From Nautilus pompilius (lineage: Eukaryota > Mollusca > Cephalopoda > Nautilida > Nautilidae), in assembly GCA_018389105.1 (NCBI GenBank), contig JACATO010000993.1:545545-609544 (forward strand): 64,000 nucleotides of DNA. The letters are read 5' to 3'. This document shows, in pieces, positions 1 to 9,984 of this stretch. Below the pieces are notes generated by a model. The model saw nothing but the letters and a program-made list of their open reading frames with translations, was not told the origin of the DNA and did not search any database. Position 1 is the stretch's first letter; the number at the start of each line of letters is the position of its first letter. Both the position numbers and the translations under genes were made by a program.

Positions 1-564
1 AGCGATTCGCCGTTAAAATCGCTAGCTTTGGCTTTAGTTGAGGAGACATCGGTTAAGTCGTGTAAGAAGCGTGCCGCCAGCTCTTTGGGTGAATGCTGTC
101 AGAGAGGGGGGTTAATAACTAAGAGATCTGCCACACGCTGTTCGGCGAAAACAGAAATAAGCGATGTTTTCGTATATAAAGAAAAGTGTTTCCTATTAAG
201 AGTTTTGACTCCATTCTCTCGCAGCGGACCCGCGGGTGTTATTTCCCTTCCTTTTAGCCAATCGTTTTAATTCACCACCTTCACGGATCTCACTTCGCGT
301 GCAATCGCTTAGACAAATATCATCAGCGGAATGTTGAGCTTCCTTCCTCGCCTCAGTCGGACGGATGGTAAACTGCGGATTACCGAAAGCGGGCGAGTGC
401 CTACGTCTCAGCTTCTGTCTGTTTATGTTACTGGTTTCTCAAATCAAAGCAGCTTTGCCGTCAACTCGGGGATGGAAAGGGATAGTTACAGATAATTAGA
501 TGAAGTTTTTCACAATACGTCATTTGTTATTAATATCGGACTTCCTTCCGAACGTTTATCTGGT

Positions 565-565
<1 letters not shown>
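1..565. other. No recognisable gene; CpG-containing non-coding DNA
   Basis: Only short reading frames occur here (the longest is about 80 codons at 28-270, with no recognisable domain). The block is richer in CpG than the AT-rich DNA after 700. No repeat structure or RNA gene was seen. Confidence 0.5.
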
Positions 566-659
<94 letters not shown>

Positions 660-676
660 AGAGAGAGATGGAGAGA
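566..676. repeat. (GA)n microsatellite
   Basis: An almost uninterrupted purine run of GA dinucleotides with a few extra G or A insertions. The 60-codon frame across it (Arg/Glu alternation) is a translation of the repeat, not a gene. Confidence 0.97.
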
Positions 677-2406
677 ACTTGACAAAGTCACAAAGTCTGG
701 TATCCCGTTATCTGATCGCAGACATCAAAAAAATTCTTTTACAGCTCTCAGCTCTCTTCCGTTTTACAGGCACGTGATAGCACTCTATCACGGCGCGTCA
801 ACTTTCACTTAAGGAGCACCTAGTTCGCATAGATTTGACACAAGGTACTGTTATTTACAAATGACATTAAATACACTAATTAAAAATTATCAAATACGTA
901 GACAAAGAATCATTTATATATTTTGGCATCCAAACTTCGCGGTCTACCGTTTTGTTTAACTCAAATCTTTTCAAATAAAAGCAGGAAAGTTTAGTAAGTC
1001 AGAACTCTCAAGAACTCTAGACGAGACGTAAATCCAAACATGCAGATATACTTTTTCTTTCTTTTCTTCAAGTGGATTTTTACAGTATCGCGTTATTTTT
1101 TAAAAAAAATGTCCCCCCTTTTTTGTACCAAAAAAAAACAACAAAAAAACAAAGGGGTGAGCAACTTTGTCGATAACAAGTTCTTCTTTTACGAGCATTT
1201 TAAAAAAATCTCCATAGTCTGGTTTCAGTTATCACCGAAATAATTGGTACGAGAAGAGTTAAATATCGATGTAAAAGAAAAGGTTTCCGCAGCCGGTGAT
1301 GTTGTTAAAAGTTGAAATAAGTTACGCCTAAATTTTAAATTAAAGAAATTAACGGCTAGCGTAGCGAAAAATAAAACAGAGGAATGAATTTTTAGTTTTA
1401 GAAACTTACTAACTGATATTGCTAATAAGATGTTAACCCAGGAGAGAAAATTATTGGAACAATTAATACCAGATTTACTCGTAACCTTTCTCTAGTCGAG
1501 AGCTGCGATACCTGGATAAAAATAAAACAGATCTGACAAGGGCCAAGACTAGAAAATTCTCTGATCCTACAGATATACAGAGTACTTAGTTTTCTCCCCT
1601 CCATTTTGACGTCTGATTAAATAAATTAGCATATTTACGTTTATGCTCGTGTCCTAAATCCGTATTTTGAGTGGAGTAGCTTCTCTCGCCTAGTAATGTC
1701 CAACGACACTTTGATTTCGATGCAGGCAATAGTTAATGACGTTATCCACGTATTTATTGCTCAGATCGTCGCTTGCCAGATGTCTAGCGACATATCCTCA
1801 CGTAACCATCCCTTCCTTTGCTGCGAAAATGTTGACAGATTTTTTTCCTACTCATTAGCATACAAAGGTTTACAGCAGTCAACGCGTTATACTGTCGGAA
1901 AATGGTTATCATTAAACGGTACCACTTCATCCGATATGAAACATGCAACGATAAGACGCTTACACCGATTTCTGTCACGTGACCAATACGGCATAAATGA
2001 GGTATAATGTGCGTATCATACTACCCTTGAGTTTTAATATTCGTTTGTGAAATATAGTACGAAGGTTTTTGCACTTACGTTTCCCCAGCAATTTTATAAA
2101 CTAAAAAAAAACAAACAAAACAAAAATCTGAAAATGTTAAGTATTGTTTTTTTCTTTGTTTTAGCTTCTTTCTTCGTTTTTTTGTGATGGATCAAAGATT
2201 TGACCAATAACGTTTACAGACTTTCTTTCATCAGCGACCCCTTTTTTTTAATATTTCAAAATCTGTAACTGCTTTATTTTAACTAAAGTTTTGAAAAAAA
2301 ACTTATGACTTTATATTATTGAATTTTCAAACTTTTGAAGTCTGTTGTCAGCAACAGCACAACTATGTTTGGTTTTGATTTTACTAAAGAAATTTTAAAT
2401 TAAACT
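677..2406. other. AT-rich non-coding DNA, nothing recognised
   Basis: Frequent short A and T runs and only small reading frames. The 103-codon frame at 1696-2007 on the plus strand has no recognisable domain, signal peptide or neighbour relationship, and overlaps an unrelated 64-codon frame on the other strand. I treat it as chance. Confidence 0.5.
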
Positions 2407-2417
2407 TATTATTATTA

Positions 2418-2449
<32 letters not shown>

Positions 2450-2516
2450 TATTATTATTATTATTATTATTATCTTATTATTATTTTATTATTATTATTT
2501 TATTATATTATTATTA

Positions 2517-2554
<38 letters not shown>

Positions 2555-2561
2555 TATTATT

Positions 2562-2610
<49 letters not shown>
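2407..2610. repeat. Compound (ATT)n then (TAG)n trinucleotide array
   Basis: About 155 bp of ATT repeats with occasional one- or two-base slips switches sharply near 2562 into about 49 bp of near-perfect TAG repeats. The phase is kept across the switch, consistent with an A-to-G change that was then amplified. Confidence 0.97.
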
Positions 2611-2611
<1 letters not shown>

Positions 2612-4090
2612 TTTATTAAGAATATTTAAAAACCCGACTAAATATTTATATTCAACATTTTTACCCGCTTAACGATTCTAGACGCATTAACTCGAAATTA
2701 TGTTTACCTTCTTGGATATGTGTAGTAGTTTTCGATGGTGAGTCAGATGCATTCGGCTATACTATTGCATCGTACCGCCTCCTCGGAGAACGATGATGTG
2801 ATAGCAGATGTTAACAGGGAGCTGAGAGGAAATTATATATATATATATATGCTACATCTTTCCCCCATTCCTTATTTATCGGCTAGAGACTTGGTGCCTT
2901 CTTGTTTTTCGCCAATCTGATTAGCCGAGCAAATCTATCTTTCTTATCAGTGTTTGTAGACAGCCAGACATTTTGACAAGCCTTTTGCCAAATATGCTTC
3001 CCGCATTTCTCTGAACACTCATCATTTGTATCTGCGGACTGAAGGACCACTTCTGTTTTAAAATAACTTCAGAAATTATATGCCGAGATTAATCAAGACA
3101 AGAAAAACAACCAAAATTGCTTTATGTGGAAATGAACCGAGTTCTTTGTTTATAATAATAATAAATAATAATAATAATAATAATAATAATAACTGTTTTG
3201 TTTTTCCTGTTAACACACTAGACACGAAGACAGAACTAATCTTTTCCTGTTCTTTAACAGACTGAGCCGAACAGGCGATCATCTTGATGAGGTAATTCCG
3301 TAGCGTTAAACATCAAAGATGGTGCAGATCCTTGGCATAACATTTTAAACGCCATATGTTTCTCACACCCGCCCTCACTCTACCACGTAAGTGCAGCAAC
3401 TGTGCGAACATTCATTTTCAGTAACCGATAACAGCTTCTCTCGCATCGCGCAGAGATTCTATGCGTTTAGAAGCGAAACCTATCAGGTTATCTATCACCT
3501 GCTCCGGATTATCTCCCTAATTTTGCAGGTGTATTTCATCTGCGAAGGCACTCTTATCTTTTGCTCTTTTTTTTCCTTAGCTGTTTGCCAAAATGGTCTG
3601 ACGAACGCTTCACGGGGACTTTTGGGGTCTGCGTTTCTCCGGGCCAACGTGTGGCGCGACGGAACTGTTCCAAAGGTTGGATATGTCAGACGTCCATCAT
3701 CGGGATAGAAGAAGTCTGTAAATGTCACGTGAACATATCGCCTAACAGTTCTCCCGATTCTTGTTCTGCAGTCATTAAATAGTAAGATTAGAATGTTTTT
3801 TTTTTTTTTAAATCTATTTTAAATACGCAGATGCTCGATTCTGGCGCCCATAATTATGGAATGAAGTATCCCATATTTAATTAATAAATGGATATGTTAA
3901 TATATAAACTCACATAAATATCACCATATCACATATATGTAAAAAAAAGTGTTATTTTCACACTTTTGACGCACAAGATTGTTTTCATTGAAATATAATC
4001 CTTCATGTTTGATTAACTAATTTATAGTTAAGTCGACAGTTATTACAGTTAGTGTATATATATATATATATCAACTAATATATAAATATA
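2611..4090. other. Non-coding DNA with small AT repeats
   Basis: Contains a short (TA)n at about 2835-2850, an (AAT)n array (listed separately) and a (TA)n at about 4055-4070. The frames at 3391-3708 (plus) and 3495-3728 (minus) overlap each other and show no recognisable domain. Confidence 0.5.
3152..3192. repeat. (AAT)n microsatellite
   Basis: About 13 AAT/ATA units with one slip near 3164. It creates a poly-Asn frame on plus and a poly-Leu frame on minus, both artefacts. Confidence 0.95.
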
Positions 4091-4140
4091 ACGAATGCAG
4101 GTTTTATTACACAACTAAAGGACACCGCAGTCCATTAAAT

Positions 4141-4576
4141 GTATCCTCTCAGAGTAGTCTCCTCCTGACTGAACTCGCTGATTACAGCGGTCCTGCCATT
4201 TTTATGAAGCATCTTTGGAAGTTTTCCTTTTGGACGGATTTCAGTTTCCTGGTTGCATTTTGGATCATGGTGGACACATCGTGAAATCTCTTCTCCTCTA
4301 AGATGTGTTTCAATCTGGGGGGGAAAAGAAAAATGGCCAGTTGATGCCAAACCCTGGTGGATACAGCGGAAGGAGAAAGTAGTGGAATGCTGCGCTTGGC
4401 CTCGTATCGAGAGAGCTGGATGTGACAGTCTTGTGGATCATCGTCGACGAAATTCCGGCCATTTATAAACCGAGAAAACCATGCCACTAAAATATTTTCG
4501 AAATTCCCCAAATGCGGTTTTGGAATTTCACAGGTTTCCATGGCTGTCTTACTGTTTTTCACACACAGAGTCTGAT

Positions 4577-4635
<59 letters not shown>

Positions 4636-4658
4636 CATTGATTCTTCAAGTCAGACAT
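4141..4658 (-). pseudogene. Mariner transposase pseudogene
   Basis: The transposase would cut and paste its own element using an N-terminal helix-turn-helix that binds the terminal repeats and a DDE/D catalytic core. Here, in the 175-codon minus frame 4709-4182, MSDLKNQ is residues 18-24, a (Cys-Val)n run from the CA repeat fills about 25-44, the HTH-like part is about 51-92, and AKRSIPLL at 104-111 belongs to the block after the second catalytic Asp. The HHDNAP-type Asp motif is absent, replaced by DDPQDCH. A frame change near residues 112-130 and another near 4199 are needed to keep family similarity to the SGGDY tail. At about 170 codons it is half the family's usual length of roughly 340. 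It cannot encode active enzyme. Confidence 0.75.
4578..4637. repeat. (CA)n microsatellite inside the mariner coding region
   Basis: About 30 CA units with one G substitution near 4629. On the minus strand it lies directly after the codons for MSDLKNQ and is translated as Cys-Val repeats. Confidence 0.97.
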
Positions 4659-4722
4659 TTTACAAGAGGGATCAAAAAATAAATACGTCTGCACAAAAGA
4701 GTATGCCACTCAACACTGAGAC

Positions 4723-4733
4723 AAGATGGCGGC
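4723..4733 (+). promoter_or_regulatory. YY1-type motif AAGATGGCGGC
   Basis: The 11-mer matches the classic YY1 core (AAGATGGCGGC) and is followed by TTCC. It lies in the 5' untranslated part of the mariner remnant, about 65 bp upstream of its start codon, in reverse orientation to the transposase. Whether it is bound is unknown. Confidence 0.35.
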
Positions 4734-5339
4734 TTCCTGCCAAATGTGTGAAGTCGGTGACGCTTGTTTAATATCCCCATAGTGTAGTTAATTTCTTTAC
4801 AATAAATTTAGTCTGGAAACCTTTTGATCAGGCCTCATATGTAACATACCTTAAAAATAAACAGACTAGACATTATTTTTAGTCTCTTCAGTCATTTTCA
4901 AGTTATATATATATAAACATGAAACTCATAGCCTAATCAAATAGTTTTGGTTTTATCATGTATTCATCAACAAATCTGATAAAGAATAAAATACAAATCT
5001 TGGCTGAAATAATAACAAGAAAATTGAGTTAATACTACAATGTTTTCGATTTTGTTTATATTTTGGCGAATTACCTTTTTTATAACTGCTTTCGTTATAC
5101 TTGACATTATTTTAAGTAGTGTTTTTCATGGTGTTTTTATGATGAAATATTATAACAAGCCTCAAATTACATTTTCTAGCTTTTCTTATTCTTTTGCTGA
5201 TTTTTTTTACTATAGAATTTTATTATTTAACCAAAAGAAGACTTTTTTGCTGAATGGTATGGTGGCTTATTCGTCAATACAAAAAAAATTGACATCAATA
5301 CGAAGTTTCTTAGTAAATTCCAAAACAAAACTTTGTTTT

Positions 5340-5840
5340 AAAATTATTCAAATACAAATTTTTATTTATTGATGTCCCTTTCCGGTAGGATTGAAAAATT
5401 ACCTTTAATATTAGGAGACAAAAAGACTCAGATATGGACACTTTCTGGATGCTTCTTGGCTGTTAAATAGTTTAATTTAGATCTTTCAATTGTTTTTCTA
5501 CTAAATCTCAAAGCAGTAAGATTACCACAACGACTAAGTGAGAATTCATCGCAAATATCACCTTATTCCAATCTTCTAATCGCCAATTTTTGGCATTTCT
5601 TACAAAATCGAAGCCCCACTTTTTTCCTTGAATGACAGAAAGTGCTGTCTTTTATAGCTGTGATGTGTGATCTGAGGTACATCCTTACAAAACATATATT
5701 TCAGAAGATGTTGTCAGTTTCTTCTTGAAAACACTTTCTAAACTTCTCTAGTTAATCTTCCATTCAAGGAAAATCTGTCCTCCTCTTGAAAAATTGCCCA
5801 AACCAGTTTTTCCTTTAGTGACAGCCTTTCCTGTTAATTC
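5340..5840 (-). mobile_element. Very decayed AT-rich Tc1-like transposase fragment
   Basis: On the minus strand the stretch 5591-5553 reads KNWRLEDWNKVIF, matching the motif just before the first catalytic Asp-Glu of Tc1-like transposases. About 72 codons later, 5388-5340 reads TSINKNLYL, matching the block that follows the central Gly-rich strand in that family. The spacing between the two fits the family. Several stop codons and frame changes lie between. The DE that should follow KVIF is lost (AMNS instead). I could not place the remaining catalytic motifs with confidence in 5340-5000, which reads as AT-rich noise including a 110-codon plus-strand frame at 5040-5372. No terminal repeats were found. 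Confidence 0.45.
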
Positions 5841-5939
5841 TCTTTTCTTAGAAAAAAAAAATGTTAAATTTTTTAAATTATTCTATTTCTGACCGTGTCC
5901 GGCCTATTTCGACAGGACGTGACATAGAATCCATACGGC

Positions 5940-6790
5940 GCTAAAAGGTTTCCTGAGGGATATTTACCTATCCAGTTATTATTAACGTGTATGGATCAAG
6001 GTAAGCATCAGGTTTATACCAAGGATGCTCAGTTCAGATTGAGTTATCGGAATTGTGCTGGCCATGAGAGATGCCTGAAATTTCCTACATGTTCTTCAAA
6101 ACTACAAGCACAAAGCATAAATACAGTGGATGAGGGGCATTATCGTTTGATAAGTAGCGGCTTTCCTCATCTCGGTGCGCATAAAGCATCCCTAGATGCG
6201 CGTAATCGGAAATAATACTGAGGTAAGCCTTCAAATGCATCATAGCATTTAAAGGGACCAAGGGGCCCATCGTATGCGAGAAAAAATACATGCTCCAAAC
6301 CATTACTCCACTACAAGATGCCTGCGCACAAGGACCAGACAACTGAAGTCGAATAATTCGTCTGAGTTTCTGAAAATCTTTATTTCATCTGCGCAATAAA
6401 AGGGTGAATTGTGACTTGTCGTACCTCATCACTTTTAGCCAGTTCTTTTTTGTCAAATACATCGCTCATTTTCTGTGGCTGCAGTCACTCGTTCGCGCAC
6501 TGGTCTCCTACTGTTAGAGTCCGTTCGTCGCACCATTCCTGACGGAAAGTGCGACCGGAGATGGGTGTATTTCCCACGCAGCAGATGTTTGCGAATTTGT
6601 CTATTGCTTAATGAGGGCCGGACCTCTATCACCCTGTCCCCTTTGTTTTAGACATTTTTTAAATACTATTCTTACTGTTGCCGATAAACTTGAATGACCG
6701 ATGTCTTGTTGGAGCAGTCTACCAACGAACGGTCTCGATCCTCGTGGCACCCACTGGACTTGCACCCGCTGTTTTTGGTTCTTTCGCACG
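5940..6790 (-). mobile_element. Decayed Tc1-like transposon, best preserved copy
   Basis: The minus strand carries a Tc1-like transposase remnant. From 6309 it reads GVMVW, followed by a stretch including HTMGPLVPL and LKAYLSII, a good family match after the first catalytic residue. At 6147-6126 it reads NDNAPHP, the second catalytic Asp motif (usually DNAPCH). At 6051-6019 it reads SDNSI, a stop, then TEHPW, aligning with the SPDLNPIEHLW motif of the third catalytic residue. The spacing between these two is about 32-34 codons, as in DD34D/E elements. Upstream, 6789-6601 holds a helix-turn-helix-like frame ending in a stop. The first catalytic Asp was not located, and at least two stops and a frameshift break the gene. 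Terminal repeats were not found, so edges are approximate. Confidence 0.75.
6085..6342 (-). pseudogene. Tc1-like transposase catalytic core, pseudogene fragment
   Basis: An 85-codon open stretch holds the middle of the DDE core: GVMVW at residues 12-16, then the beta-strand and helix region, and the NDNAPHP motif with the second catalytic Asp near residue 67. The frame then stops before the third catalytic motif, which is found just downstream (6051-6019) carrying its own in-frame stop. The family's role is transposition at TA dinucleotides in the nucleus. This copy is dead: the protein would lack the third acidic residue, and no start codon in the expected place leads into it. Confidence 0.75.
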
Positions 6791-8052
6791 CTTTAATGCT
6801 TTTATTCCTTCTCCCCCCAACACAGATGTTAGACTGACTCCAACTTATATACAGAGTGCTGCAAAAATTATTTGCGCATCGCGATCACCCTATTTTGAAT
6901 CTGCATCGCAGGTCATAATTAATTCGGTACATACGTGTAGGCCGTAATGTAGTGGTCAGCTGGGGTATATAGCAATTATCTGTCACGATCACTCACTCAT
7001 TCTTTCGCATATTCGCACAGTTAAAGATAAGTAATTTATTTTTTTGCTGAAAGGTTACTTCAACAAGAATAAAGATGCTGATGCATGGATGCAATGTTTC
7101 TATACATTGAAAAGTTATGAAGTCATTTCTGGTAATTTTCTTTTGAGAGGAAGGAAAGTTACGCCATTTTCCAGAGCATAACAAGAAAAATCAGAAATCA
7201 TCTAGAACGTAATTGAAAAATTCCAAAAATTTCTGGTTGATGCGAATTTCCTATTGGTTGAGGTAACCCCTATCCATTTTTCAAACTGCTATTTCCCCAC
7301 GTATTTGGAGTCATATAAATAGGGATAAATTTTCATTATTGAAGTTGTGCATCGATATTAAAGACTTTATGTCTGACCTAAAAGCAAATATAATAAAAAT
7401 TACTGGCTGGCCAAAAATGTACGGGTGTCAAGTCCATATCTTAGGGAGGATAATACCTGTTAGAAGAAGTGAAACCTTTCAGCTTTAAGCAGTTGGAATA
7501 TTCTGAATTATTTAAAGAAACTTTAGACTAGTTTGGTTCATGAAACGTTTAAAAATAGGCGTGAGAAAGATTTTCAAGATAAGTAATAGGTCTGAACGTA
7601 CAACATTCCTGAATTTTCAAGGCTATTTATAATTGCTAATGCTAAGGAAAATAACTATAAATTAGCTTAATGTTTAAAAGAAGCACTGGGATTGTAAATG
7701 AATAGAATACATCGCCAGCGGTAAATGTGCATAGTTGAAAAAGAATGTCAGTGCAGAGGTAGTATGCATTTCTACTTTGTGGAGAATTTGTGTAAGACAT
7801 TTAAAACCGAACTAAGTCGAGCAAGCGACTGTCTATAAATTGAAGGTCGAATATGCAAGATTAAATAGACAACAGTTCGTTAAAATAAATATTAAAAGAT
7901 ATATTTTATATTGTATCTATTTTAATAAAAATTTTAAAATACGTTTAAAGACTTTATAGCATGCAAAAAATGTGAAGAGCAACAAATCTAAATAACAGTG
8001 GAGAAATATTTGCTTATATTTGATTTTTCTGAGAAAGAAAAATGTTACTTTT

Positions 8053-8059
<7 letters not shown>
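6791..8059. other. AT-rich non-coding DNA, nothing recognised
   Basis: Only short frames without recognisable domains; no inverted or tandem repeats noticed. Confidence 0.5.
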
Positions 8060-8086
<27 letters not shown>

Positions 8087-8110
8087 TGTGTGTGTGTGTG
8101 TGTGTGTGTT
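8060..8110. repeat. (TG)n microsatellite
   Basis: About 25 TG units with one phase slip at about 8086. Frames of 67 and 77 codons on either strand are repeat-driven. Confidence 0.96.
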
Positions 8111-8808
8111 TTCTTCCTGTTTCTCGCTCTCGCTGGCCAAGTCTTAAATGGGATATACAAAGCCCACAAAAAACGAAGCAAAAAAAAGAGGATTAAATCT
8201 GATACTTCTATTAGCAAATGGATATATTTAAAAAAAAAATGTTTTCTATTTACAGCAAAACTTTCCAGCTTGTGACAGGTTTTAAGCGATAATATCTCAC
8301 TGAGTGTAATCTATATTTTATTGTTTTCCCTCCTTCCTCTCGGTCTGCCAACCAGCAGTCCCCTACGACCGAGCTCTACAAGGGCAGTTTCCCGCCATTA
8401 CAGTACCTCTGACCCTATCAGCAATAAAGGACATCTAGATTGCTATATGAGTCTCCAATCAGCAGTTATGAAATGCGAACGGAGTGCAATGGTCCTTACC
8501 GATATAGTGTTTCACAATCCCTTTCTCGGCTGAGTCGATTAAAGACGTCGAACAGGGTGAGAGTTTTGCTTTAGTAATCAAAAAAAAAGGGTCAATCCTC
8601 CTGATTTATTAAACGCAGAATTTAGGGGAAAAAAACACAACAACAAAGCCGATTTAAAAAGTTAGCGACGTTCACGTGTCTGAACGTTGGCCTCAAAAAC
8701 AGATGTTATTTCCAGCAATAACAAGGTGAATACGTCAACACGAAACAACTCGCTATTGTTAGAACATCCCACCATACTGTTGGTCGGGGGTTATCCGAGT
8801 CGCGGAAT
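8111..8808. other. Non-coding DNA, nothing recognised
   Basis: Short frames only; the 70-codon frame at 8321-8533 shows no domain. Confidence 0.45.
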
Positions 8809-8985
8809 TACCTGGCAAGAAAAGGGTTAAAGGCGAATGCCTATCTTTAGAAATATATATTGCTTACCTTTTGTTGTCTTCCCCACCCAGTGATTCAGCA
8901 ATTTTAAAATGGACAAAAAAGAGTAAACAATATATATTTCTAAAGATAGATGACACTCGCCTTTAACCCTTTTTTGTGTCAGGTA
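8809..8985. mobile_element. MITE-like palindromic element (about 177 bp)
   Basis: Two arms of about 62 bp are inverted copies of each other. The left arm starts TACCTGGCAAGAAAAGGG at 8809; the right arm, read in reverse from 8985, starts TACCTGACACAAAAAAGGG. Both continue through GGGTTAAAGGCGA and ATCTTTAGAAATATATATTG. The loop of about 45-50 bp (roughly 8874-8918) holds no gene. The outermost TA on each side fits a TA target-site duplication, as made by Tc1/mariner enzymes, although TA is its own complement so the edge is ambiguous. Arms differ by a handful of substitutions and small indels, so the element is not recent. Confidence 0.8.
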
Positions 8986-9984
8986 GCTGCTAGCATTTTG
9001 TATGATTTACGATACTTTCTATATTGGAACTTTACAAGATATCATTTATATTTATTGTGATTCATTACAAATATCAGAGTGCGTCTTCATACGCACTTTC
9101 TAGGACAAATAATAACATGCTTCACGAGCTCTTACTTGGAAAGGATTTCCTTTCTGTTTTAAGATATAACTGAGAAAAACGTATCCCCGTATTTATTACA
9201 TACGGTGTTAAAATAGCCAGGGAACCTGTATCTGTAAAGAAAAAAATGTGTCATTCTCAATAAATGGCTCAGGGTGACTTTGCCATCTGTTCGGTGATCT
9301 AGATGCGAGACAGATGGAGCGAGGTTGTAGGACTTAATATAATCGTTTTTAAATAATTGATACGATAAGAAGAGAATAATCAGCAAACAACGGATTTTCA
9401 GCTACTTAGATTAACGCATTCATGCGGAACAGATGTTTTTTTTTTTGTTTTTGTATTTTTTTAACTCGTGCGCAATACTCGATTCTACTCCCTTGGGGAA
9501 GACATTGATGATTTTACAAATTTCGAAGGTCTGCGTATTTTAAGGAAAATGCTGTGTTTAGGTAACCCGCAGTAGAGGAAATGCCATGTCCTATACTGAC
9601 TCGTTAAATACGTCGTATAATCTGTCTTCACATGATACTGATGAAGGTGGACTTTACAACATTCGCTGATATATTAAAGAAGAGCATCTTCTTTTACGTT
9701 TGTTTCTCGTTCAGTGTCGCGGGTCGGCGGACTTAGACTCTCGGTGTGGAAGTTGACGTTAAAATATCGCGACTTGCTGTCGTAGGGATTTGCGCTGATA
9801 ATCCTGCCGAGTTGGTTTGGCTACCTATCCAGGTGAGTGCCATTGACGGAAACGTCACGTGTTTCAAATGGCGTCTTGTATATTCTGGACGTCTAGGGCG
9901 TAGGTAATTCCGGTGGGTTATCACCGAACCGATAAATAGGCGGGTCCCGTGATATTTCTCTGCTTACCCTGGGTCGTGTTACAG
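8986..9984. other. Non-coding DNA, possibly the 5' part of the next transposon
   Basis: No gene recognised in 8986-9720. The part 9720-9984 is more GC-rich and directly precedes the Tc1-like remnant in the same direction, so it may be its decayed N-terminal DNA-binding region, but I could not align it. Confidence 0.35.

Larger units (their letters stand above)
4100..4845 (-). mobile_element. Decayed mariner-family transposon, internally deleted
   Basis: Read on the minus strand, this is a remnant of a mariner-type (IS630-Tc1-mariner) element. The right edge, 4810-4840, resembles a mariner terminal inverted repeat: on minus it runs ATATGAGGCCTGATCAAAAG then GTTTCCAGACT. About 150 bp further in, the reading frame opens with MSDLKNQ at 4658, typical of the transposase start. 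It then shows a helix-turn-helix stretch including the residues WFSRFINGR near 4481-4457, and the C-terminal signatures AKRSIPLL and SGGDY (the latter at 4150-4171 in another frame). The region between the N-terminal DNA-binding domain and the second catalytic aspartate is missing. Frames shift at least twice. No left terminal repeat was found, so the left boundary is approximate. Confidence 0.75.

Noticed and set aside
500-682. 60-codon Arg/Glu frame
   Set aside because: It is the (GA)n array in translation.
5040-5372. 110-codon hydrophobic plus-strand frame that could be a membrane protein
   Set aside because: It is AT-driven, Phe/Ile-rich, and lies beside a minus-strand Tc1-like remnant.
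9827-9836. Splice-donor-like CAGGTGAGT sites (also near 43031)
   Set aside because: Isolated donor matches are common, and the 9.8 kb one lies just upstream of transposon debris.
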